From positions 1 through 64,000 of the forward strand of contig JBAYIE010000007.1 of the NCBI GenBank assembly GCA_041665785.1: a stretch of DNA of 64,000 nt, written 5' to 3'. Below the pieces are notes generated by a model. It saw nothing but the letters and a program-made list of their open reading frames with translations, searched no databases and was not told the origin of the DNA. Both the position numbers and the translations under genes were made by a program. This document shows, one piece after another, positions 34,916 to 42,714 of this stretch (position 1 is its first letter; each line of letters begins with the position of its first letter). This stretch comes from JBAYIE01 sp041665785 (GTDB taxonomy: Bacteria > Bacteroidota > Bacteroidia > UKL13-3).

Positions 34916-37900
34916 TTATTGTTTGATGCAGCGCAATAATTCCGGTTTTCCTCCCAGTCCTTGCTGAACCCAAACCATATACATGGCTGCCGGAAGTGAA
35001 GAAAGATTGAGTTCCATCTGAGTTGCCTCGTTTGTTTTGGTATATGCTGCAATAAATTTACCCGACAGATCACGGATTTCAATTTGCGCAATTTGCGTTT
35101 GCATTCCCATGATGGTAACGAAATCGCGTGTAACCTGAGGATACGCGTACAATGCCTGATCTGCTTGTTGATTAAGATCCTTAAATTCGCTTGTAGAAGT
35201 AACCATATTGCCTACTACCAGTGCAAAACGGTTATCTCCATGGCTGGACGGATCAAACATATCGGCAGTAAAAATATAACTCTGCTTGCTTCTCAGGTCT
35301 ACGATATTACCGTTGTAGAAATCGAGCAGATACAAAGGTTTATTTTCTGCAAAAGTTTCGGTATTTGAAAAAGTAAAGGTGTAATCGCCATTGGTTCTCA
35401 CAAAAGCACTCAGTGGAATGGTATCGCCTTCCGGCTTGAATGGTTTAGCATTCAGGGCCAGGTATTTGTTTCCCTGGATCTGTGCTGCCAGATTAACTTC
35501 CGAACCCCACATTTTGTTGATGTCGTAGGCATCGAATCCGGGTTTTGACTCATCTAAATATTTAATAATCACATCATCGTAATTGATTTGATCCTTGAAG
35601 AGTCGTATGGTAAAATCGTCTTGTTCGCCGGTTTTAAATACATTTACCGGGGTAGACGAAGATTTGTAGGATTCTTTTAGGGTCATCGTTGGAGATGAGG
35701 CCACAGCCTTAACCCAGAAAGCAGAACCGGAGGGAATAATACCGTCGGTTAAAGTTCCTGAACTTAGAGCGTTATAACTCAGATAAGAGTTGGAGGAAGG
35801 ATCATAAATATATACAGTGGGGTCGAGATGGGTATAATCCGTACCGCTGAAATCAGGATCTGAACCCGACCTTGAGGCGTCGTGAAAAGCGTTCCAGTCA
35901 ATCGGAGAAGCATATGGATTTCCCATCAGGTTCCATCCATCGTTGGCTAATACACCTGAACTATTAAACGTTGGACTCATGTTCACATCTCCTGAGTTTA
36001 GCGTACCATTCAGATCGAGAGTTACAGCATCTTGTGTGGTAACAGCTCCGGTTAACCGACCGGCATCAATACTACCACGTACAAACATCCGGTAACCTTT
36101 GGCTACTGTGATGGCATCTGTGATGCCCGCTGCAGCTACCCATCCGGTGTTGAGATCTCCCGATGTTAATGCTTCGTTATAACTGAATACACTGGCCGAA
36201 TTTGATGCAGATTCATCAAAACCGTTGGTAGCTCCACCGGTACCCGTAATTTGAATTTCGTTTTTCCAATCGGCCAGAGTAGCTGAGGCTACCGGACTGG
36301 CGACAAAGCGCCAGCGACGGGCGGAAGAAGGAATAAAGCGTTGCACTTTAACACTGCCTGTTACACTTCCTCCCACTGCGGCAACCCTGGCAGTTGCACT
36401 GGCATTCGATGCAAGAATCAGATTTCCTCCGGTTGCGAAAATACCGGCTGTTGGGGTTAAAGTTCCCAACAACATCAATTTGTTTCCCAGGGTAATGGTT
36501 TGACCGCTGCGATTGACTGTTAAATTATTCAATGTAGAATCAGTAGCGGTTCCGGCATTCTCAAAAAAGATACTGGTTGTCATGGCTCCCGATCCACCGA
36601 TACTAACGTTGGAAGTATTGCTCCCCAACAAACAAGCTGAAGAAGAACCATTAAAATCGCCATTGAGAGTAAGGGTATTGGATGCACCAATACTCAGTTT
36701 GGCTGAAGATAATGTGAGTGCACCACTTACAGTTACACTGCCTGTTAAACTTTTTGTTCCACTGTTGCTGCAGGTTAGGTTATTGAAAGTAGCAGCACCA
36801 ATATTTTGCGTGGTTCCGTTGAAGTTAACCGTTCCACTATTATGCGTAAACGTTCCGCTGTTCGAAAACGACCCGGCCAGAGCTAATGTTCCGCTTGTAC
36901 CCGTAATCGTTCCTGCACTGATTGTTAATCCGCTTAAGGTAACGCTCTGACTACCGAAGCTCAAGGTACCAGCACCTGCTTTTGTCAGATTTAAAGTATT
37001 GTGGTTAATGGTTCCGCCAATGGTTAATGTATTTGCACTGGCTGTTATTTGGCGGCTGGCACTTAAAGTTACAGAACCTGTTCCCAGATTTAAGCTGTTT
37101 GTACCGGTAAAAGTAAAATCGCCATTCAGCGCCAGCGTATAATTATTGGTGGTTAAAGTTGTATTTGTATTGTCAATTGTACCATCTGAAATCGTAAATG
37201 TTCCGGAAGTACCTAAAGCAGCAGCTGAATTGATATTCAATGTACCGGCGCTTAGTGTTACTCCACCGGTAAATGTATTGGTATTGGAAATAGTGACCAT
37301 GCTGGTTCCAATCTTTGTCATTGCCAAAGTTCCACCTGAACTGATTACACCCGACAAAATTAATGCCTGTCCTGTTTCACTTGTTACTGTTGTTCCACCG
37401 ATATTTAAGTTTAAGCTTCCGCTTGCATTGCTGATGGTTGAACTGATAGTACGTGCTGCACCAAATGCGTCAATTCCTGAATTGGTTGCTGTGATGGATA
37501 TAGGACGACTAAAGGTTGCAGTATTTGATTCTACTGTGCCTCCATTTAATGTAAGGGAAGCATTGTTGCCAAATGCGCCATTGGTTGAAGCAACAACTGA
37601 GGCATCTGCTCTTAAAAAGCCAGCGGTAATGGTTGTAGTTCCGGTATACGTATTGGTTCCTGCCATGGCAAAGCGGCCATTGCCTGTTTTGGTAAATGTA
37701 CCACCACTGATAACGCTGGCCGCTGATTGTCCGTCGTTGGCACCACTACCGGTTGTAACAGTAGTTGCTCCATCATTAATAGTAAAATTACCCGCTGTAA
37801 CGCCGGTCGCTGCAAGGTTTGCTGTAAGCGTAATCCCATTTAACCCTTCTATGCTCATGCTGCCGCCGTTTCCATTTACTCCGGAACCGGTACCTGAACC

Positions 37901-38626
37901 TCCAATGGAAGAAATGGCAGATGTAATAGATACATTACCGGCAGCGGCTGAAAGTGTAACTGTTCCTCCATTACCACCATTTTTGTTGGTGCCTGTGGTT
38001 GTTCCTCCATTAGTGGTTAATATACCACCTATTGAAATATTACCTGCGGTACTGGTGAGTGAAATATTTCCACCATCTCCTGCATTGTTATTGCCTCGTG
38101 AAGCTCCCGTTGTTGTAAGTGCTGCTGTGATGTTTATTGCTCCGCTTGTTGAGAATGTAATATGGTTACCGGGCTTTGTTCCATTTGTATTAGAAGTAGA
38201 TGGGGTAAAATCAATGGCGGCATTCACTGCAATGGTTCCACTTGCATTTACGGTGAAGGTAAAAACGGATGCCGCATCAGTTTTTGTAGATATTACTGTA
38301 TTTGAAAAAGTAACATTGCCTGATCCATTGGCTCCCGAGTTAGCAGTTGATATCGTGATATTGCTTGTTAAAAGTTCTGTGGCCAGAGTTGTAGAATTGA
38401 TAACTATCTCTGTTTGTGAAGCAGTAAGGGTTATGGTTCTGTTTGGAGCTGTTCCACCGAAGGTAGCCCCCGAAGTGGCAGCAGTACTTATGGTTATATT
38501 GCTTAGGTTGGTTTGTGCTGCTGCATTAAAAACCATTATGTTCAGAATGAGTAACAAACCTGTACTCAGAAAATATTTCTGAACAGGAAAACGGGAAATT
38601 TTTTGTATACCTCTTAAAGGGGTCAT
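34916..38626 (-). CDS. Giant T9SS surface protein (adhesin-like family, member 4)
   Basis: 1236 aa, start ATG at 38626. The signal segment ends at FNAAA-Q (about residue 37) and is followed by QTNLSNITIS, as in the neighbouring member 3. Beta-strand repeats of the same autotransporter-associated type occur throughout (FTKTGNGRFAMAGTNTYTGT; MTKIGTSMVTISNTNTFTGG; LTKAGAGTLSFGSQSVTLSG). The C-terminal modules begin with VQRFIPSSARRWRFVASPV (about 760) and DDFTIRLFKDQINYDDVII (about 1004), and the sorting domain starts near 1159 (AYPQVTRDFVTIMG) and ends GGKPELLRCIKQ. Members 3 and 4 share the same domain order along their whole length and are adjacent on the same strand, which indicates tandem duplication. 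Confidence 0.87.
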   Translation of the reverse strand: MTPLRGIQKISRFPVQKYFLSTGLLLILNIMVFNAAAQTNLSNITISTAATSGATFGGTAPNRTITLTASQTEIVINSTTLATELLTSNITISTANSGANGSGNVTFSNTVISTKTDAASVFTFTVNASGTIAVNAAIDFTPSTSNTNGTKPGNHITFSTSGAINITAALTTTGASRGNNNAGDGGNISLTSTAGNISIGGILTTNGGTTTGTNKNGGNGGTVTLSAAAGNVSITSAISSIGGSGTGSGVNGNGGSMSIEGLNGITLTANLAATGVTAGNFTINDGATTVTTGSGANDGQSAASVISGGTFTKTGNGRFAMAGTNTYTGTTTITAGFLRADASVVASTNGAFGNNASLTLNGGTVESNTATFSRPISITATNSGIDAFGAARTISSTISNASGSLNLNIGGTTVTSETGQALILSGVISSGGTLAMTKIGTSMVTISNTNTFTGGVTLSAGTLNINSAAALGTSGTFTISDGTIDNTNTTLTTNNYTLALNGDFTFTGTNSLNLGTGSVTLSASRQITASANTLTIGGTINHNTLNLTKAGAGTLSFGSQSVTLSGLTISAGTITGTSGTLALAGSFSNSGTFTHNSGTVNFNGTTQNIGAATFNNLTCSNSGTKSLTGSVTVSGALTLSSAKLSIGASNTLTLNGDFNGSSSACLLGSNTSNVSIGGSGAMTTSIFFENAGTATDSTLNNLTVNRSGQTITLGNKLMLLGTLTPTAGIFATGGNLILASNASATARVAAVGGSVTGSVKVQRFIPSSARRWRFVASPVASATLADWKNEIQITGTGGATNGFDESASNSASVFSYNEALTSGDLNTGWVAAAGITDAITVAKGYRMFVRGSIDAGRLTGAVTTQDAVTLDLNGTLNSGDVNMSPTFNSSGVLANDGWNLMGNPYASPIDWNAFHDASRSGSDPDFSGTDYTHLDPTVYIYDPSSNSYLSYNALSSGTLTDGIIPSGSAFWVKAVASSPTMTLKESYKSSSTPVNVFKTGEQDDFTIRLFKDQINYDDVIIKYLDESKPGFDAYDINKMWGSEVNLAAQIQGNKYLALNAKPFKPEGDTIPLSAFVRTNGDYTFTFSNTETFAENKPLYLLDFYNGNIVDLRSKQSYIFTADMFDPSSHGDNRFALVVGNMVTSTSEFKDLNQQADQALYAYPQVTRDFVTIMGMQTQIAQIEIRDLSGKFIAAYTKTNEATQMELNLSSLPAAMYMVWVQQGLGGKPELLRCIKQ

Positions 38627-38979
38627 ATCATGAATGGTCTTAGAACAATAAAAGTGAAAGTTGCATATACAACTGTTTGGTTGAAATCAATCAAATTTGA
38701 AGCATATCCATTGATTTCAAATGGGTATTCAACGAGTAGTGGTATGGAAAGATGAAGTGCGGATTCACCAAATGAGTGCGAAAAATCCCGTTAAGAAATA
38801 GACGAATGCTTGTTAGGGAGGTTGATTAGTTGATTTGAATTTCAAACAAACTATACCCATTAACAGGTTCTCTCCAATGCATGAAATAACCTTGAAGAAG
38901 GAACTTTAGAATGTATTAAATTTTAAAAATAAAATACTGAGCGGTTATGTTGAAATGCAAAAGTTAATCAGCTATTTGA
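38627..38979. other. Intergenic region upstream of family member 4, with an 11-bp inverted repeat
   Basis: 353 bp without a gene. TTGAAATCAAT (38681-38691) and its exact reverse complement ATTGATTTCAA (38710-38720) flank 18 bp, about 55-95 bp before the start of member 4. The first arm is also part of a perfect TTGA-N6-TCAA site (38681-38694). It may be an operator or a 5'-UTR hairpin. Confidence 0.5.
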
Positions 38980-41900
38980 TTACTCCTTCACAAAGCGGAG
39001 CAACTCCGGTTTCCCACCCTGGCCTTGTTGAATCCAAAGGAAATACATGGCTGCCGGGAGCTGGCTGATATTCAATTCTACCTGATTGTTTGCATTGGTA
39101 GTTTGAGTTGTTTCCATCAGAAGGCGACCGTTCAAATCGCGGATTTCAATATTATTTACCTCTTTTTTCAATCCGCTGATGGTAATGTTTTGCTGTGCAG
39201 CATAAGGATACAGACTGATATTATCTGAAGTGGATGCTGTTTCGGTTACAGCTGTAGGAATGATAACTACCGGCATTTTACCAACGATCATTTCAAACCG
39301 GTTATCGCCATATGAACTGGCATCCGACATATTGATGGCAAAAGTGTATGCGGTATCGGTGCGCATATCAATGATGTTACCGGTTAAATAATCCAACAAA
39401 TACAATGGAAGATTTTCTGCAAAATCGGAGGCGTTTACAAAACTCATGGTGTACGAACCGGTAGATTTTGCATAAACACTTAATCTAACCGTATCCCCAT
39501 CGCCGTGGAAAGGTTTTGAATTCAACGCCAAATAAGAACCTTCTTTGCTAAGTGTGGCAATGTTTACTTCAGCGCCCCACATTTTGGCGATATCATATAC
39601 GTCTTTGGTAGCAGCTGCTTCATCGATGTATTTTACTACCATTTCATCCTGGTTGATGGAATCCATGGTCATACGGATACGGAAATCGCGGTCCTGGTAA
39701 TCACTTTTAAATACATTGCCCGGTGCGGTACTGGTCTTGTAACTTTCTTTCAGTGTCATGGTTGGGTTGGCTGCTGATGCCTTTACCCAGAAAGCTGCAC
39801 CGGATGGTATAATGCCATTGCTTAAAGTTCCGGCATTGGAAATGGGATTATAACTTTGATAGGAATTGTTGGTAGCGTTATAAACATAAATAACAGCGTC
39901 GAGATGTGCATAATCGGTTCCTGAAAAATCAGGAGTAGTCCCATTGCGACCTGCATCGTGAAAAGCATTCCAATCGATAGCTGAAGGATAAGGATTTCCC
40001 AGAAAATTCCAACCATCGTTTGCACTGTTGCCCGATGATGTGAATGTAGGATTCATATTAATATTGCCTGAATTAACAGTTCCGCTAACTTCAAGGGTTA
40101 CTGAATCCTGAGTATTCAATGTTCCGTTCAAGCGGCCGGGTTGACGGGTTCCGCGAACAAATACCCGGTAACCTTTTCCTGCGGTAAGAGCAGTATTGAT
40201 ATTGGTTGCAGCTGTCCATCCGGAATTTAAATCGCCTGTAATAACAGCTTCGTTGTATGTAAATACACTGGCTGAATTGGATTGAGCCGCATCAAATCCA
40301 TTGCTTGCACCACCTGAACCGGTAATGTGAATCTGGTTTTTCCAGTTGGCCAATGTGGCACCTGTTACCGAGCTGCTCAGGAATCTCCAGCGGCGCGCAA
40401 CGCCCGGAATAAAACGTTGAACATTGACATTTCCGGTGATAGTTCCATTTCCTGCTGCAACAGATGCAGTAGTAACAGAATTTGAAATCAAGGTAAGGTT
40501 GCCGCCAGTTGCCAATGTTCCTGCTGTGGGAGTAAATGTTCCAACCAGTTTGAAGGTATTGCCTAATGTGATAGTTTCGTTGCTGCGGTTCAGGGTTAAA
40601 TTTTTTACGGTGGTATCTCCGGTTTGTTTTAGGAACAGAGAAGTCGACATTGGTCCGCTACCTCCGATGGAAATATTGGAAGTTGGACCACCGATCAGGT
40701 TATTGGTGGCCGAACCACTGAAATCGCCGTTGAGGGTTAAGGTATTTTCACCGATACTCAGACAACCACTGGTTAATGCAAGTGATCCGTTTATAGTAAG
40801 GCTTCCGCCCATGGTGAGGTTAGTGTTGCCGTTGTTGATAGAAAGGTTGTTAACCGATGCAGGCAGGGCAGCTCCCAATACCTGTGCACTGGTTCCGCTA
40901 TAAGTATAATTTCCGGTTGTATTGTATGTTCTTGCTCCACTTACCTGAATTTGTCCGGTAGACCCTGATGCAGTTATACCCTGATCATGATTAATGATCA
41001 TGGTACCGCTGTTAGTAAAAGCTCCAGAGGAACCATCAAGTATATTTTGAAAATCAACCGTTGCTCCGGATGCTACAGTAAAGAACAAGGTATTGGAAAT
41101 GGTTCCACTTGTTTTGGTAAAAGTTTGGGTTACCGTAGAATCGAAAGTGATCCCTGAAGCGGTGCTGGTGCTGCTTTCTGTAAGAGTTCCACCGTTCATT
41201 ATTAAATTTCCTCTCAGGTTGATGGTTCCGTTCCCACTTGAAGCGGCCAGATTAATGGTACCGGCAGTAAGGGTTAAATTTCCACGCACAATCATGTTGC
41301 GGGCAGTTGATGTAGCTGTTAATCTGACTTGTCCGCTGCCCGTTGAAGTTATCGTGAAATTTCCATGAATGGATACTGCTACATTCAAAGGAACACTACT
41401 GGTTTGACTGGTACAATTCCATTCCACATTGCCGAATTGTTGTGTAAAATTAGTTGGACCGGTGGAGCTTGATGTATAGCCCACTACTACCAGATTAGAA
41501 GAAATCCCCCAACTGAGAGCAAGTGGAATAGTTGCCGTTGTACGTGCCACTTCAACGGTACCTCCGTTTTCAACAACCAATTTACTGGTATTCGAAAGTG
41601 TACCGGTATACTTCAGTTTTCCTCCATTGTGGATGGTAACAGAGGCAGAATTCATATTATAGGTTGAGCTGGAATTGCTTATATCCAGTGTTCCGGAAAT
41701 ACTGGCCACAACACTGTTAGCGGATAAGGAAAGTCCGGCATTGCTTGTACCTCCCACTCTTAAAAAACATCCACTGTTAATTGTAAGATCTGTACCTGTT
41801 AAGTTGCCAACCGTTAAAAGTCTTGTTCCTGTTCCATCGATAAAAGTGAAGTCACCCGCATTCTGAACGTTCAATCTTCCGGCAGTACGGTTGGTGGTTT

Positions 41901-42207
41901 GAAAATTGATGGTAACTGCTCCGGTTTGTAACCCGGCTGTTGTTGAAATGTCGCTGCCATCGAGGTAAACAATATCGCTTGAGCTGGGAACCGAAGAACC
42001 GCTGGAACCACCCAGAGTTGTTGACCAGCTAGATGTACTTCCCCAGTTTGCACTTGCACCACCTACCCAATAGCGATCGGCCGCAAAACCAGTGAAATGA
42101 AGAAGAAGAAAGCAGCTCAAAGAAATAAACATCTCCAAACCTTTAAACATATTGGCTATGTTCCGGTTCCGGTGATTGATTTTTTTTATGCTTAACTTAA
42201 AGTTCAT
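38980..42207 (-). CDS. Large T9SS surface protein (adhesin-like family, member 5)
   Basis: 1075 aa from the ATG at 42207. A frame is open 29 codons further up, but that part is unlike a signal peptide. The membrane/signal segment FISLSCFLLLHFTGFAA precedes DRYWVGGASANWGSTSSW, a start seen in many Bacteroidota beta-helix surface proteins. The beta-helical region spans about 45-590. The C-terminal modules follow: VQRFIPGVARRWRFLSSSV (about 594), GWNFLGNPYPSAIDWNAFHD, DRDFRIRMTMDSINQDEMV (about 841), and the sorting domain from about 997 (LYPYAAQQNITISG) ending GGKPELLRFVKE. The last 480 residues are closer to members 2 and 6 than to 3 and 4, while the N-terminus is unrelated to any of them. Confidence 0.85.
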   Translation of the reverse strand: MNFKLSIKKINHRNRNIANMFKGLEMFISLSCFLLLHFTGFAADRYWVGGASANWGSTSSWSTTLGGSSGSSVPSSSDIVYLDGSDISTTAGLQTGAVTINFQTTNRTAGRLNVQNAGDFTFIDGTGTRLLTVGNLTGTDLTINSGCFLRVGGTSNAGLSLSANSVVASISGTLDISNSSSTYNMNSASVTIHNGGKLKYTGTLSNTSKLVVENGGTVEVARTTATIPLALSWGISSNLVVVGYTSSSTGPTNFTQQFGNVEWNCTSQTSSVPLNVAVSIHGNFTITSTGSGQVRLTATSTARNMIVRGNLTLTAGTINLAASSGNGTINLRGNLIMNGGTLTESSTSTASGITFDSTVTQTFTKTSGTISNTLFFTVASGATVDFQNILDGSSGAFTNSGTMIINHDQGITASGSTGQIQVSGARTYNTTGNYTYSGTSAQVLGAALPASVNNLSINNGNTNLTMGGSLTINGSLALTSGCLSIGENTLTLNGDFSGSATNNLIGGPTSNISIGGSGPMSTSLFLKQTGDTTVKNLTLNRSNETITLGNTFKLVGTFTPTAGTLATGGNLTLISNSVTTASVAAGNGTITGNVNVQRFIPGVARRWRFLSSSVTGATLANWKNQIHITGSGGASNGFDAAQSNSASVFTYNEAVITGDLNSGWTAATNINTALTAGKGYRVFVRGTRQPGRLNGTLNTQDSVTLEVSGTVNSGNINMNPTFTSSGNSANDGWNFLGNPYPSAIDWNAFHDAGRNGTTPDFSGTDYAHLDAVIYVYNATNNSYQSYNPISNAGTLSNGIIPSGAAFWVKASAANPTMTLKESYKTSTAPGNVFKSDYQDRDFRIRMTMDSINQDEMVVKYIDEAAATKDVYDIAKMWGAEVNIATLSKEGSYLALNSKPFHGDGDTVRLSVYAKSTGSYTMSFVNASDFAENLPLYLLDYLTGNIIDMRTDTAYTFAINMSDASSYGDNRFEMIVGKMPVVIIPTAVTETASTSDNISLYPYAAQQNITISGLKKEVNNIEIRDLNGRLLMETTQTTNANNQVELNISQLPAAMYFLWIQQGQGGKPELLRFVKE

Positions 42208-42714
42208 GTTTCGGATAGGTGCTGGTTGAATTACGTTGACAAAGGTGTGCCCGTTCTCAGACATACTTCCGGGTTTTTCAACAGGAAGTGGCATTCACCG
42301 CATCATTGGCAGAAAAGTGATATGAACCTGTAAATTGGGCTTTACGGAGTTGAGAAGTTGCTGATTGAGTTAATTCAGATCAACTTATCCTCCATTTATC
42401 CGGTAATCCGTTTAAATTTTAACATTTATAAAGTATTGAGAAACAAGCGCATAATTATAATTAAAGCGCAATTCATTGACACATGTCAATATTTGAGTTC
42501 ATCCAATGGGATTAATTTTCATACAGGAAAAACAACAACTTGAATAAGTGAAGGGGGTCAGATCTGATTTCCAACGGATTTTAATCTATGTGATTTGCCC
42601 TATTTTCCATGAAGCACGATTTAGTTTAGATGAAGAAGTATTCGGCCAGCTTAAATAGCAAAGAATGGATGATGTTGGTCCAATAACATCTACTATTATT
42701 AAAGGCCTTTTTAA
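42208..42714. other. Intergenic region between family members 5 and 6
   Basis: 507 bp. The part next to 42207 may be 5'-UTR, or coding if a start at 42294 is used. A 16-bp palindrome ATTGACA-CA-TGTCAAT lies at 42475-42490, a perfect TTGA-N6-TCAA site. A shorter palindrome TCAGATCTGA lies at 42558-42567. No gene or clear terminator is seen. Confidence 0.5.

Noticed and set aside
37146..38582. 478-codon open frame on the plus strand opposite family member 4
   Set aside because: It is rich in Val, Pro, Leu and Ala because it is the antisense of Thr/Gly/Ser-rich codons; it has no homology-like motifs and the minus-strand gene is clear.
42558..42567. TCAGATCTGA palindrome as an insertion-sequence end
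   Set aside because: No second copy at the other end, no transposase and no target duplication could be seen.
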